A DNA stretch of 44,063 nucleotides from Nocardioidaceae bacterium (GCA_013696555.1 JACCYJ010000253.1:1-44063); one strand, 5' to 3'; positions 24,470-33,940 are shown, numbered from the stretch's first letter. A program made the numbers and translations. The notes: generated by a model not told the origin, from the letters alone.

Positions 24470-25192
24470 TCAGGCCGTTCCGGCGAAGGCGCGTACGTCC
24501 ACACCGGCGCTATCCAGTGCGGTGCGGACGGCGGTGGCCAGCCCGACCGCGCCGGGGGAGTCGCCATGCACGCAGACCGACTCCACCACGTCGGCCAACG
24601 CCAACGCCTGGGCGGCCGCGTCGGCCGGGGCCTCCAGCGTCGAGCCTGGCTGCTCCCGTGGGACCAGCGTGCCGTCGGCGGCGTACGCGCGGTCCGCGAA
24701 GCCCTCGGTGACCGACCTCGATCCGGCCGCGGCGGCCTCGTCGAGCAGCACCGAGCCGGGCAGGCACAGCAACGGCAGGCTGGTGTCGTACGACCGTACT
24801 GCCGACACCACCGCTCGTGCCTGTGCCCGGTGATGGCCGACGGCACCGTAGAGGGCGCCATGCGGTTTGACGTAGGCAACGGTGCCGCCGACGACTCGCG
24901 CCAGCCCGGCCAGTGCGCCAATCTGATAGATGACATCGGCAGTGAGGTCGTGGGGCGGTACGTCGATGAAGCGTCGGCCGAAGCCCCGGAGGTCGGCATA
25001 CCCCACCTGAGCTCCGATGACCACTCCGGCCGCGATCGCTGCCTCACAGGTGCGCAGCACAGTCGTGGGATCGCCGGCATGGAAGCCACAAGCGACGTTC
25101 GCGCTGGTCACCAGGCCCAGCAACGTCTCGTCATCCCCGAGCCGCCAGTGTCCGTAGGACTCGCCCAAGTCGGCGTTCAGATCCACCCTCAT
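24470..25192 (-). CDS. pxpA: 5-oxoprolinase subunit PxpA (LamB/YcsF family)
   Basis: This 240-residue protein opens [16 protein letters not shown], with [34 protein letters not shown] and the C-terminal [10 protein letters not shown], all family hallmarks. It catalyses the lactam-handling half of ATP-dependent 5-oxoprolinase. The ATG at 25192 overlaps the stop of the MmcQ/YjbR gene (TGATG). Confidence 0.94.
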   Translation of the reverse strand: MRVDLNADLGESYGHWRLGDDETLLGLVTSANVACGFHAGDPTTVLRTCEAAIAAGVVIGAQVGYADLRGFGRRFIDVPPHDLTADVIYQIGALAGLARVVGGTVAYVKPHGALYGAVGHHRAQARAVVSAVRSYDTSLPLLCLPGSVLLDEAAAAGSRSVTEGFADRAYAADGTLVPREQPGSTLEAPADAAAQALALADVVESVCVHGDSPGAVGLATAVRTALDSAGVDVRAFAGTA

Positions 25193-25539
25193 CAGTGCCC
25201 GTCGTCCCACTCCCGGACGTCAGCGCCGGGTGCTCGAAGCCGCCACGACTCGGTAACCAGCTCGCGAAGCTCGTCGGCCTCCACGGCGCCGAGCCGGACG
25301 AGCACGATCGGATGGCCGTCGTAGTGCGGTGTGGTGGTGAACCGGTCGGAGTCCGACGCGATGAGTGCCCGCTTCTCATCCTCATCAGCCACCCACACGA
25401 CGGCGATACTGCCCTCGTCCCTCACTGTGGCGAACATGCGTGGCTTCGTCCGGAACGACGGCGTGTTGTTGTACGACGCGTGCTCATAGGCCCCAGGCAG
25501 CGACAAGGCGATCCGGCGTACGTCCGCCTCGGTGGCCAC
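25192..25539 (-). CDS. MmcQ/YjbR family protein
   Basis: This 115-residue protein with the CyaY-like MmcQ/YjbR fold shows [34 protein letters not shown] and [16 protein letters not shown]. The family resembles small double-wing DNA-binding proteins but a molecular role is not established. It is the first gene of the pxp operon and its stop overlaps the pxpA start, so a link to 5-oxoproline metabolism is possible. A B-family repeat lies upstream. Confidence 0.8.
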   Translation of the reverse strand: MATEADVRRIALSLPGAYEHASYNNTPSFRTKPRMFATVRDEGSIAVVWVADEDEKRALIASDSDRFTTTPHYDGHPIVLVRLGAVEADELRELVTESWRLRAPGADVREWDDGH

Positions 25540-25575
25540 GACGCCAGTGTCTCATCGGCCTCTGGTCACGGTCAT

Positions 25576-25624
25576 GAGTTGTCACCGCGAGACCAGGTTC
25601 AGACCTGTTCTGACAGTGACAGGT
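25576..25624. repeat. Nested-hairpin repeat family B, copy 2
   Basis: TGTCAC (25580-25585) pairs with GTGACA (25616-25621) and encloses CAGGT-TCAG-ACCTG (25594-25607). It starts 38 bp after the cysN stop in the transcription direction and ends the gap before the MmcQ gene, the same 3'-end placement as the other copies. Confidence 0.85.
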
Positions 25625-25662
25625 CGCGTCGTTGCGGCGTCACCCGGGATGCCGTGAGGGGG

Positions 25663-26904
25663 TCAGTTGATCATGCCGGCACCGACGGTGACACCGGTGG
25701 CTTCGTCGACGAGGATGAACGACCCTGTCGTCCGGTTCTTCTCGTACGGGTCGCACAGCAGCGGGATCGTGGTGCGCAGCTGCACCCGGCCGATCTCGTT
25801 GAGCCCGAGCTCCTTGGTTTCCAGGTCGCGGTGCAGCGTGTTGACGTCGAGGCGGTACTGCACGTCCTTGACGAGCACCCGGCCGGTCCGCGTGGTGTGC
25901 TTGATCGCCAGTTTCTGGCGCGGTCGCAGCGGCGCGTTGGTCATCCAGCACACCATCGCGTCGATGTCCTGGCTCGGTTCCGGAGCGTTCTGGGGTCGGC
26001 AGATCATGTCGCCACGCGAGACGTCGAGGTCGTCCGCGAGGCGGATCGTCACCGACATGGGCGGGAACGCCTCTTCGATCTCGGTGTGGAAGTGATCGAT
26101 GCCAGCGATCGTCGAGGTGAAACCGCTCGGCAGCACCAGCACGTCGTCACCCGGCTTCAGCACGCCACCGGCGATCCGCCCGGCGTATCCGCGGTAGTCG
26201 TGGAACTCGTCGGACTTCGGCCGTACCACGTACTGCACCGGGAACCGCGCGTCCACCAGGTCGCGGTCGGAGGCGACGTGGACATGCTCGAGGTGGTGTA
26301 TGAGCGACGGGCCGGCATACCACGGCATGTGTTCGCTGCGCTTCACGACGTTGTCGCCTTGCAGCGCCGAGATCGGGACGATGGTGAGGTCGGGGATCGT
26401 CAGCTTGGTTGCAAAGGAGGTGAACTCGTTCTGGATGGAGTTGAACACATCCTCGGAGAAGTCGACGAGGTCCATCTTGTTGACCGCCAGCACCAAGTGG
26501 GGGACGCGCAACAGAGACAGGATCACGGCGTGCCGGCGGCTCTGCTCGGTCAGCCCCTGCCGGGCATCCACGAGGACCAGCCCGAGGTCGGCGGTCGATG
26601 CCCCGGTGACCATGTTGCGCGTGTACTGCACGTGTCCAGGGGTGTCGGCGATGATGAACTTGCGGGTCGGGGTGGCGAAGTACCGGTACGCGACGTCGAT
26701 CGTGATGCCTTGCTCACGCTCCGAGCGCAGGCCGTCGGTGAGCAGCGCCAGGTCGGTGTAGTCGTAGCCCTTCGCCATCGAGGTACGTTCTACGGCTTCC
26801 AGCTGGTCTTCGAAGATTGCCTTCGAATCGAGCAGCAGGCGCCCGATCAGCGTCGACTTGCCGTCGTCGACCGAGCCCGCGGTGGCGAATCGGAGGAGAT
26901 CCAT
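25663..26904 (-). CDS. cysN: Sulfate adenylyltransferase subunit 1 (GTPase) CysN
   Basis: This 413-residue EF-Tu-like GTPase shows P-loop AGSVDDGKSTLIGRLL, GITIDVAYRYF, DTPGHVQYTRNM and NKMDLVDF, then two beta-barrel domains. With CysD it makes APS from sulfate and ATP, driven by GTP hydrolysis. It stops after the third domain, so no APS kinase is fused; the kinase is the separate cysC upstream. The ATG overlaps the cysD stop. Confidence 0.96.
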   Translation of the reverse strand: MDLLRFATAGSVDDGKSTLIGRLLLDSKAIFEDQLEAVERTSMAKGYDYTDLALLTDGLRSEREQGITIDVAYRYFATPTRKFIIADTPGHVQYTRNMVTGASTADLGLVLVDARQGLTEQSRRHAVILSLLRVPHLVLAVNKMDLVDFSEDVFNSIQNEFTSFATKLTIPDLTIVPISALQGDNVVKRSEHMPWYAGPSLIHHLEHVHVASDRDLVDARFPVQYVVRPKSDEFHDYRGYAGRIAGGVLKPGDDVLVLPSGFTSTIAGIDHFHTEIEEAFPPMSVTIRLADDLDVSRGDMICRPQNAPEPSQDIDAMVCWMTNAPLRPRQKLAIKHTTRTGRVLVKDVQYRLDVNTLHRDLETKELGLNEIGRVQLRTTIPLLCDPYEKNRTTGSFILVDEATGVTVGAGMIN

Positions 26905-27833
26905 CAGAAGTACCCCTCACGTTTGCGGTCTTCCATCGCGGCCTCGGAGAACCGGTCGTCGCCGCGCGTCGCGCCGCGCTCGGTGACCCGGGCAATCGCG
27001 ATCTCATCGATGATGGCGGCGACGTCGGACGCATTGCTCTCCACGCACCCTGTCAGCGTCATGTCTCCGACGGTTCGAAAGCGAACGGTCCGCTCCTGCA
27101 CCGTCTCACCGGGACGTAGCAGCAGGTGGTCCCCGGCGGACAACAACATTCCGTCGCGAACGAAAACCTCGCGGGTGTGGCTGAAGTAGATCTCCGGGAG
27201 CTCGATCTTCTCCTGACCGATGTAGTACCACACGTCCAGCTCGGTCCAGTTGGAGAGCGGGAAGATTCGCATGTGTTCGCCCGCGCGGATCCGACCGTTG
27301 TAGAGGCTCCAAAGCTCCGGACGCTGGTTTTTCGGGTCCCATTGGCCGAACTCGTCACGGTGGGAGTAGACCCGCTCCTTGGCCCGCGCCTTCTCCTCGT
27401 CACGCCGCCCGCCCCCGAAGGCGGCGGTGAAGCCCTCTTTCTCGATCGCGTTCAGCAGCGTGCCGGTCTGCAACCGGTTGCGGCTGGTCTTGCCGTCGTC
27501 GACCACCACGCCATCGGCGATCGCCTGGTCGACCGACGCCACGATGAGGCGTACGCCGAGGCGGCTCACCCATGAGTCGCGGCAGGACAGCACCTCGGGA
27601 AAGTCGAAGCCGGTGTCGACCTGTAGTACGGGGAACGGGATCTTCGCAGGGTAGAAAGCCTTCTCGGCCAAGCGCATCATGCAGATGGAGTCCTTGCCGC
27701 CAGAGAACATCAGCACCGGCTTCTCGAACTCCGCTGCTACCTCGCGGAAGATGTGGATCGACTCCGCCTCCAGCTCATCGAGTTGGCTGAGGCGGTAGTC
27801 AGCGTGCGCAGGAGGCGCAGCAGTGTTCGACAT
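26904..27833 (-). CDS. cysD: Sulfate adenylyltransferase subunit 2 CysD
   Basis: This 309-residue PP-loop ATP pyrophosphatase has MFSGGKDSICMMRLA as the PP-loop and FPVLQVDTGFDFPEVL, GGGRRDEEKARAKER and FPLSNWTELDVW as further family blocks. It adenylates sulfate to APS together with CysN. The start has AAGGAG 9 nt upstream. The TauE/SafE gene ends 57 bp upstream on the same strand. Confidence 0.96.
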   Translation of the reverse strand: MSNTAAPPAHADYRLSQLDELEAESIHIFREVAAEFEKPVLMFSGGKDSICMMRLAEKAFYPAKIPFPVLQVDTGFDFPEVLSCRDSWVSRLGVRLIVASVDQAIADGVVVDDGKTSRNRLQTGTLLNAIEKEGFTAAFGGGRRDEEKARAKERVYSHRDEFGQWDPKNQRPELWSLYNGRIRAGEHMRIFPLSNWTELDVWYYIGQEKIELPEIYFSHTREVFVRDGMLLSAGDHLLLRPGETVQERTVRFRTVGDMTLTGCVESNASDVAAIIDEIAIARVTERGATRGDDRFSEAAMEDRKREGYF

Positions 27834-27890
27834 GGATCGAGGGGCTCCTTGAATTGTCAGCGACAGGCCATGCTATCGGGGCCAGTGGGG

Positions 27891-28811
27891 CTAGCGAGGC
27901 GAGTTGGCGACGTTGATCTCAGCCGAATCCCTGCCGGACCGGGCATAGCGTCTGCGCAACGCTCTCCAGGCGAAGGTACCCGCTATGAGTGCGGCGACTC
28001 CGATTCCCAGCGCCAGGACCGGGTCGACACCGAGCAGGTTGAGGCCGGTGATGAAGAGCAGGAGCACGATGCCCCGGCGGATGACTTTCTGTGGCATCCG
28101 GTTTGCGATCTTGGAGCCGACGTAGATGCCCGGCGTGGCGCCGATGACCAGCGGGAGCAGGACGCTCCAATCAACCCCCGTGACGAGGACGTGACTCACC
28201 GCCGCCGCGAGCACCAGCGGAACCGCTTGGACCAGGTCGGTGCCGACCAGCCGGACTGCCTGCAGACCGGGGTAGAGGAGCAGCAGGGTCACCATGATGA
28301 CCGAACCCGACCCGACCGAGGTCAGCCCGACCAAGGCGCCGCCGACGGCTCCCACGGCGACCGTGGGCAGTGGGCGGATCGGGGGGTCCTCGTCGTGTCG
28401 CGCGCTGCGCCGCTCGCGAAGGGTGACGAACATCCGGAGTGCGTACGTCGACGCCGCGATCAGCAGCGCGACACCGATCGCGTACTTGACGAACTGCTCC
28501 TGGTCCTCACCACCCCCGACGGCCCTGATGACAAAGGCTCCGGCGAACGCGCATGGGACCGAGCCGACGCCCAACCACATTGCCAGGCGGAGGTTCGGCG
28601 ACCCCTCACGCCAGTGCACGCCCGCACCGACCGACTTGTAGATCGCGGCGGCGACGAGGTCGTTGGCGATCGCGACCGTGGGGTCCACCCGCAAGAAGAT
28701 CAGTGCCGGGGTCATCAAGGCACCGCCGCCCATGCCGGTCATACCGACCACGGTGCCGATGAGCAGCGCCGAGAGGGCGATCAGGACCACGGTGGTGTCC
28801 ACGGTTATCAT
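27891..28811 (-). CDS. TauE/SafE family sulfite or sulfur-compound exporter
   Basis: This 306-residue protein has about eight membrane helices in two halves, each with a Gly-rich motif: MTGMGGGALMTPALIFLRVD and TSVGSGSVIMVTLLLLYPG. TauE/SafE proteins move sulfite, sulfoacetate or related organic acids. The 4-bp ATGA overlap with cysC and the cysDN genes downstream favour a sulfur substrate, possibly sulfite export or sulfate import; sequence alone does not say which. Confidence 0.87.
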   Translation of the reverse strand: MITVDTTVVLIALSALLIGTVVGMTGMGGGALMTPALIFLRVDPTVAIANDLVAAAIYKSVGAGVHWREGSPNLRLAMWLGVGSVPCAFAGAFVIRAVGGGEDQEQFVKYAIGVALLIAASTYALRMFVTLRERRSARHDEDPPIRPLPTVAVGAVGGALVGLTSVGSGSVIMVTLLLLYPGLQAVRLVGTDLVQAVPLVLAAAVSHVLVTGVDWSVLLPLVIGATPGIYVGSKIANRMPQKVIRRGIVLLLFITGLNLLGVDPVLALGIGVAALIAGTFAWRALRRRYARSGRDSAEINVANSPR

Positions 28812-30031
28812 CCTTCGGGAGCGAGGGCTGCTGGCGACCGGCTTAGCCGACCATCCAAGTAAAGTACGTCGAGTACGGCAGCCAGGGCATCATCGATGCT
28901 GCGGCCAGTCGTGTCCACCGAAACGCGCGCATCGGCTGGTTTCTCGTACGGCGATGAGATGCCAGTGAACTCGGGGATTCTGCCGGCGCGGGCTTTGGCG
29001 TACAGGCCCTTGCGGTCGCGTCGCTCGCACTCCTCCAGCGGTGTGGCGACGTGCACCAGGACAAACCCGCCACCGGCGGCTTCGACCATGCCGCGCACCA
29101 GCTTGCGGGTGGCGTCGAACGGTGCGATAGGGGAGCAGATCGCGACGCCACCGTGGCGGCTGATCTCCGCGGCGACCCAACCGATCCGGGCGATGTTGGT
29201 CTCCCGGTCCGCGCGGGAGAAACCGAGACCCTTCGACAGATGGTGGCGCACCACGTCGCCGTCGAGGCTGGTCACGGTGCGGTCCCCGCGTTCGAGCAGG
29301 ACGTCGTGCAGTGCCCGGGCGAGAGTCGACTTGCCGGAGCCGGAGAGACCGGTGAAGAAGACAACCAGGCCACGCCGGTCGAGCGGCGGCCGGTCTTGGT
29401 CCCGGATCCGGGCGACCGCAGCGGACGGTTCGCCCTCGCCGTCGACGGAAAAGGTCTCGTCCGCGTAGGCCGCTGCGACCTCCGCCGAACGGTGTTGCCC
29501 GGCTGCGGCCGCCACCGCGACCACCACAGCGTCCGGGATGTCTCGGGCGGCTGCAAGGGTGGCGCGAACCAACCCCGGTGCCGACAGATCCTGCGGCGAC
29601 CCGGGGCCGGTGAGTGCAAGCAGCAACGGAGTCCTGCCGGTTTCGGCGGCGTGTGCCCTGACGGCGTCGACGTCGGAAGTCGAGAGTATCGCCGTTACCG
29701 GGACCGCGAAGGCCTCCGGATTTTCGTTGCGTACCTCTGCTGGCGTGCGGTGGTAGCGCCGGAACGGCCCAAATTCGGTGTGTGCCAGCGGCTCGACGGG
29801 ACCTGCCAGCGTGACCGTCGCGCCGGCTGCCAATCTGCTCTCGACCGTGAGCCGCGCCAGCGGGACACCTTCGGGATCGATGAGCTCGAGAGTGTCAGTG
29901 GCTGCCACGGCGGCGGAGATCGCGGTCGGGACGGCGACTCGGAAACCACGCGAAGAGTCGATCACGCCGCTGCTCAGCAGCTCGAGGTCCGCCAGCTCGA
30001 CCGGTGTCGGCGTCCATTGCGCGCGGTTCAC
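28808..30031 (-). CDS. cysC: APS kinase CysC with N-terminal ATP-sulfurylase-like region
   Basis: This 407-residue protein carries APS kinase at about 222-395: P-loop GLSGSGKS at 228-235, LDGDVVRHHL, GLGFSRADRETNIARIG and GISSPYEKP. It phosphorylates APS to PAPS. The first about 215 residues open like a dissimilatory ATP sulfurylase (DLELLSSGV, GVPLARLTVES) but I see no HxxH nucleotide motif, so that part is probably non-catalytic. The GTG at 30031 is 6 nt after CACAAT on the minus strand. First gene of the cysC-tauE-cysDN operon. Confidence 0.9.
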   Translation of the reverse strand: MNRAQWTPTPVELADLELLSSGVIDSSRGFRVAVPTAISAAVAATDTLELIDPEGVPLARLTVESRLAAGATVTLAGPVEPLAHTEFGPFRRYHRTPAEVRNENPEAFAVPVTAILSTSDVDAVRAHAAETGRTPLLLALTGPGSPQDLSAPGLVRATLAAARDIPDAVVVAVAAAAGQHRSAEVAAAYADETFSVDGEGEPSAAVARIRDQDRPPLDRRGLVVFFTGLSGSGKSTLARALHDVLLERGDRTVTSLDGDVVRHHLSKGLGFSRADRETNIARIGWVAAEISRHGGVAICSPIAPFDATRKLVRGMVEAAGGGFVLVHVATPLEECERRDRKGLYAKARAGRIPEFTGISSPYEKPADARVSVDTTGRSIDDALAAVLDVLYLDGRLSRSPAALAPEG

Positions 30032-30064
30032 CCCGCGATTGTGCCAGCGACTAGGGTCGCGGCC
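30032..30064. promoter_or_regulatory. 33-bp divergent promoter region, cysC and asparaginase
   Basis: Only 33 bp separate two divergent GTG starts. The minus strand offers CACAAT (30043-30038), 6 nt before cysC; the plus strand offers TAGGGT (30052-30057), 7 nt before the asparaginase gene. Each -35 zone falls near or inside the other gene, so the promoters must overlap. Confidence 0.45.
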
Positions 30065-31015
30065 GTGGAACACGTCGTGGTGGCGGAGGTCGTGCGGTCA
30101 GGCTTCGTAGAGGGCCAGCACCAGGGGTCGATTGTCGCCCTCGGACCTGACGGTTCGCTCCTATGGTCGGTGGGTTCGGTGGCCGAGCCGATCTTTCCCC
30201 GCTCGTGCAACAAACCGCTCCAGGCCACGGCCATGGTACGAGCCGGCCTGCCGGTGCGCGATCGGCTGCTGGCGCTGGCCTGCGCCAGCCACTCCGGCGA
30301 GCCGTTCCACCTCGACGGCGTGCGCGAGATCCTCTCGGGCGCGGGCCTCGACGAGTCCGCGCTGCAGACGCCGGCGGACTGGCCGCTCGACGGCGATGCC
30401 CGCGACCAGTGGCTGTTGTCTGGCGCGGCCCGGTCGGCGGTGGCGATGAACTGCTCCGGTAAGCACGCGGCGATGCTTGCCACCTGCGTCGTAAACGGCT
30501 GGGACACCGGCACCTACCGCGAGCCCGATCACCCGTTGCAACAACACATCGCCGCGGTGTTTGCCGAGCTCACCGGCGAACCCGTCGCCGCGGTTGGTGT
30601 CGACGGCTGCGGAGCGCCCCTGGTCTCGAGCAGCCTGCGAGGTCTCGCGCGCGGGTACAGCCGGCTCGTGCGGTCCGACCCCGACAGCGCCGAGCGCGCG
30701 GTCGCCGATGCGATCAGCGGATTCCCTGAGTACGCCAGCGGCACTCGACGGGACGAGGCATCGCTGCTTCGTGCGTACCCCGGTGCCATCGGCAAGGCGG
30801 GTGCTGAGGCCTGCTACGCGGTGGCCATGCCGGACGGCGCGGCAGTCGCTCTCAAAATTGCTGATGGTGGTGGTCGAGCCCGGCCCGTGGTGATGGCTGC
30901 CGCACTGCGCCGGCTGGGATACGACGATGCCGTCCTCGATGAGGTGGGAACCTGTCTGCTCTACGGAGGGGGCCGGCCGGTGGGAGAAGTCCGCGCCGTG
31001 CTGCCAACCGCCTGA
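30065..31015 (+). CDS. Asparaginase II family protein
   Basis: This 316-residue protein of the Rhizobium-type asparaginase II family is unrelated to the common two-Thr asparaginases. It has VRSGFVEGQHQGSIVAL, EPIFPRSCNKPLQA, CASHSGEPFH, MNCSGKHAAML, GVDGCGAP and the C-terminal KIADGGGRARP. The serine/lysine pairs in the CNKP and SGKH loops are probably catalytic. It hydrolyses asparagine to aspartate and ammonia. The GTG at 30065 was selected for its -10; the open frame continues upstream to 29051 only as a shadow of cysC. Confidence 0.87.
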   Translation: MEHVVVAEVVRSGFVEGQHQGSIVALGPDGSLLWSVGSVAEPIFPRSCNKPLQATAMVRAGLPVRDRLLALACASHSGEPFHLDGVREILSGAGLDESALQTPADWPLDGDARDQWLLSGAARSAVAMNCSGKHAAMLATCVVNGWDTGTYREPDHPLQQHIAAVFAELTGEPVAAVGVDGCGAPLVSSSLRGLARGYSRLVRSDPDSAERAVADAISGFPEYASGTRRDEASLLRAYPGAIGKAGAEACYAVAMPDGAAVALKIADGGGRARPVVMAAALRRLGYDDAVLDEVGTCLLYGGGRPVGEVRAVLPTA

Positions 31016-31177
31016 CGACTCCGAATCACTGCGAAGACCGTGTGGAGGGCATTGTTTGGCGCGTTGCGGTTTGCCTCGCCGGGGCGTGTCGGCAACCGCT
31101 TTGCGCCACTCGACGGGTCAGGTGCTGGCTCGCCGGCCACGTGTCTGCCCGCGCCGTGCTGCCAACCGCCTGACGAC
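30991..31177 (+). repeat. 29-bp direct repeat duplicating the asparaginase gene end
   Basis: An identical 29-bp string occurs at 30991-31019 and 31149-31177 (period 158 bp). It covers the last eight codons and stop of the asparaginase gene. The 129 bp between holds no gene that I can support. A past duplication or a recombination scar would explain it. Confidence 0.9.
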
Positions 31178-31188
31178 GCCCGCCTGAC

Positions 31189-31194
31189 TACTCT
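31189..31194 (+). promoter_or_regulatory. Probable -10 of DUF2516 gene
   Basis: TACTCT lies 6 nt before the GTG at 31201 and 11 nt after the second copy of the 29-bp repeat. Confidence 0.45.
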
Positions 31195-31200
31195 GGTCGC

Positions 31201-31488
31201 GTGATCGACCTTTTCTCCGTGCAGAACGGCATCATGCTGGCGCTGACCTTTGCGCTGTTCGTCTGCAAGGCGGTGGCGTTCGTCGACGCCGTGATGCGGC
31301 CGGAGAACGCGTTCGTGGCGGGCGACAAGCAGACCAAGCCGTTCTGGTTGCTGGTCCTCGGTCTCGCGGTCGTTGCGAACACATTGATCTGGTCCCCGCT
31401 CAGCTTCCTCAACCTGATCGGAACCGTCGCCGCCCTCGTCTATCTGGCGGACGTGCGACCAATACTCAAGACACTGACCCGCCGCTGA
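31201..31488 (+). CDS. DUF2516 small membrane protein
   Basis: This 95-residue protein has three predicted helices (about 8-28, 45-66, 70-88) and the pattern VDAVMRPENAFVAGDKQTKPFWL between helices 1 and 2, where GDKQTKPFW is the family landmark. DUF2516 proteins are actinobacterial and of unknown function. The macrodomain gene follows one base after its stop, so they are coupled. Confidence 0.82.
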   Translation: MIDLFSVQNGIMLALTFALFVCKAVAFVDAVMRPENAFVAGDKQTKPFWLLVLGLAVVANTLIWSPLSFLNLIGTVAALVYLADVRPILKTLTRR

Positions 31489-31489
31489 C

Positions 31490-31996
31490 GTGCGACTGTA
31501 CGTCCAGCGAGGCGACATCACCTCGATCACAGTCGATGCGGTGATCAACGCTGCAAGCTCGAGGATGCGCGGTGGCGGCGGCGTAGACGGAGCGATTCAC
31601 AGAGCCGGAGGGCCGGCGATCCTGCGAGACTGCATCGCCCGACACCCCCATGGGTTACGCACCGGCGCCGCCGGCTGGACCACTGGTGGTGCCCTCCCGG
31701 CCCGTTGGGTCATCCACGTCGTCGGCCCCAACCGAAACGCCGGCCAGGACGACCCCGAGTTGCTCGCCTCGTGCTATCGCAACGCGCTGGCTGTTGCCGA
31801 CGAGCTCGGCGCCCGTACCCTCGCCAGCCCGTTGGTGTCGGCCGGTATCTACGGTTGGCCGCTCGACGACGCCGCCCGGATCGCCGTCACCACCGTGGGG
31901 AGCACCGAATCCGCGGTCACCGATGTCACCTTCGTGGCGTTCGGCGCCGACGCCCACCGGGCGTTGGACCGCGCCCTCGCCGAGCTGAACGCCTAA
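31490..31996 (+). CDS. Macrodomain O-acetyl-ADP-ribose deacetylase-like protein
   Basis: This 168-residue single macrodomain shows VQRGDITSITVDAVINAASS, MRGGGGVDGAIHRAGG, LPARWVIHVVGP and the C-terminal SPLVSAGIYGWPLDDAA, the ADP-ribose pocket of the YmdB/MacroD type. It likely hydrolyses O-acetyl-ADP-ribose or ADP-ribose on proteins. The GTG start is one base after the DUF2516 stop. Confidence 0.92.
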   Translation: MRLYVQRGDITSITVDAVINAASSRMRGGGGVDGAIHRAGGPAILRDCIARHPHGLRTGAAGWTTGGALPARWVIHVVGPNRNAGQDDPELLASCYRNALAVADELGARTLASPLVSAGIYGWPLDDAARIAVTTVGSTESAVTDVTFVAFGADAHRALDRALAELNA

Positions 31997-32001
31997 CTCC
32001 C

Positions 32002-32050
32002 GAGCTGTCACTTCCAGATCAGGCTCTGACCTGGCGCCGCAGTGACAAGT
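32002..32050. repeat. Nested-hairpin repeat family B, copy 3
   Basis: TGTCACT (32006-32012) pairs with AGTGACA (32041-32047), enclosing CAGG and CCTG (32020-32023, 32030-32033). It fills the 63-bp gap between the convergent macrodomain and typA genes and may terminate both. Confidence 0.85.
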
Positions 32051-32059
32051 TGCGGGTGG

Positions 32060-33940
32060 TCAGGCCTTGGCCCGGCGGCCGCGGGTCTTGGCCCGCTCGC
32101 TGGCGTCGAGCACGACCTTGCGCAGCCGCACGGCGGCCGGTGTGACCTCGACGCACTCGTCCTCACGGCAAAACTCCAGAGCCTGCTCCAAGGAGAGCCG
32201 ACGCGGTGGGATGAGTCGCTCGAGCTCCTCGCCTGTGGACGAACGCACGTTGGTCAGCTTCTTCTCTTTGGTGATGTTGACGTCCATGTCCTCGGCGCGT
32301 GAGTTCTCCCCGACGATCATGCCCTCGAACACCTCGGTGGCGGGCTCGACGAATAGCGACCCCCGTTCCTGCAGGTTGAACATCGCGTACGAGCTGGCGA
32401 CGCCGGCGCGGTCGGCGACCAGCGAGCCCGTCGGTCGGGTCCGGAGGTCACCTGACCAGGGTTCGTAGGCCTCGAAGACGTGGTGCGCGATGCCGGTGCC
32501 TCGGGTGTCAGTGAGGAAGTCGGTGCGAAACCCGATCAGGCCACGTGCTGGCACGAGGAACTCCATCCGCACCCAGCCGGTGCCGTGGTTGATCAGCTGC
32601 TCCATACGACCGCGTCGAACCGCGAGCAGTTGCGTCACGGCGCCGAGGTAGTCCTCCGGGCAGTCGATCGTGAGTCGCTCCACCGGTTCGTGCAGCGCAC
32701 CGTCGACCTGGCGGGTCACGACCTGCGGCTTGCCGACGGTGAGCTCGAACCCCTCCCGGCGCATCTGCTCGACAAGGATCGCCAGCGCCAGCTCACCCCG
32801 ACCCTGCACCTCCCAGGTGTCGGGGCGTTCGGTGGGCAGGATCCGGATGGAGACGTTGCCCACCAGCTCCCTGTCGAGCCGGTCCTTCACCATCCGGGCG
32901 GTGACCTTCGAGCCCTTGGCGCGGCCGGCGATCGGTGAGGTGTTGATACCCATCGTCATCGAGATGGCGGGTTCGTCGACAGTGATCAGAGGGAGCGGCA
33001 CCGGGTTGTCGAGGTCGGCCAGCGTCTCGCCGATGTTGATCTCCGGGATACCCGCGATGGCGACGATGTCGCCGGGACCGGCCTGCTCGCCGGGCACCCG
33101 ATCGAGCGCCTTGGTGACCAGCAGCTCGGTCACCTTGACGCGCCCCACCGAGCCGTCGCGTCGGCACCAGGCAACGGTCTGGCCCTTGCGCAGGATGCCC
33201 TCGTGGACCCGACACAGTGCCAGCCGACCGAGGAACGGCGAGGCATCAAGGTTGGTCACATGGGCCTGCAGGGGCGCCCCTTCGGTGTATCTCGGCGCCG
33301 GGACGGTATCGAGAATCATCCGGAAGAGTGGCTCGAGATCCGGTGCGTCCGGCATGCCGCCGTCGGCCGGCTGTTCGACCGACGCCCGGCCAGCCCGGGC
33401 GCAGGCGTACACCACTGGGAAGTCGAGCGAGTCCTGCGCGGAGTCCGACTCCAACAAGTCCAAGAACAGCTCGTACGTCTGGTCCACCACCTCCCGGATC
33501 CGCGCATCCGGCCGATCGACCTTGTTGACCACGAGCACCACCGGCAGCTCGGCGGCCAGCGCCTTGCGCAAGACGAAACGCGTTTGTGGCAGCGGGCCTT
33601 CGGAGGCGTCGACGAGCAGGACGACGCCGTCGACCATCGCCAGCCCGCGCTCGACTTCGCCCCCGAAGTCGGCGTGCCCCGGGGTGTCGATGATGTTGAT
33701 GGTGACGCCACCGTCCGGCGCTCCTGGACCGCTGTAGCGGACGGCGGTGTTCTTGGCCAGGATCGTGATGCCCTTCTCTCGCTCGAGATCACCGGAGTCC
33801 ATGACCCGCTCAGCAACGTCCTGATTGGCCCGGAAGGCTCCTGACTGCCACAGCATGGCGTCGACCAACGTGGTCTTGCCATGGTCGACGTGTGCCACGA
33901 TCGCGACGTTGCGAAGGTCTGGGCGGGTGAGCACGGGCAT
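32060..33940 (-). CDS. typA: Ribosome-associated GTPase TypA/BipA
   Basis: This 626-residue translational GTPase has the full domain set. The G domain shows [50 protein letters not shown] and [10 protein letters not shown]. Domain II follows, then the family-specific C-terminal part with [40 protein letters not shown] and [20 protein letters not shown]. It binds 70S ribosomes under stress and helps large-subunit assembly. The ATG at 33940 has AAGGA upstream. Confidence 0.97.
   Translation of the reverse strand: MPVLTRPDLRNVAIVAHVDHGKTTLVDAMLWQSGAFRANQDVAERVMDSGDLEREKGITILAKNTAVRYSGPGAPDGGVTINIIDTPGHADFGGEVERGLAMVDGVVLLVDASEGPLPQTRFVLRKALAAELPVVLVVNKVDRPDARIREVVDQTYELFLDLLESDSAQDSLDFPVVYACARAGRASVEQPADGGMPDAPDLEPLFRMILDTVPAPRYTEGAPLQAHVTNLDASPFLGRLALCRVHEGILRKGQTVAWCRRDGSVGRVKVTELLVTKALDRVPGEQAGPGDIVAIAGIPEINIGETLADLDNPVPLPLITVDEPAISMTMGINTSPIAGRAKGSKVTARMVKDRLDRELVGNVSIRILPTERPDTWEVQGRGELALAILVEQMRREGFELTVGKPQVVTRQVDGALHEPVERLTIDCPEDYLGAVTQLLAVRRGRMEQLINHGTGWVRMEFLVPARGLIGFRTDFLTDTRGTGIAHHVFEAYEPWSGDLRTRPTGSLVADRAGVASSYAMFNLQERGSLFVEPATEVFEGMIVGENSRAEDMDVNITKEKKLTNVRSSTGEELERLIPPRRLSLEQALEFCREDECVEVTPAAVRLRKVVLDASERAKTRGRRAKA

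Noticed and set aside
25195-27189. A 664-residue plus-strand reading frame across the MmcQ gene, cysN and the end of cysD.
   Set aside because: It lies opposite the well-supported cysN and shows no domain; a GC-rich shadow.
29051-30064. A long N-terminal extension of the asparaginase frame.
   Set aside because: It runs antisense through cysC, and the family begins near VRSGFVEGQHQG. The GTG at 30065 has a fitting -10.
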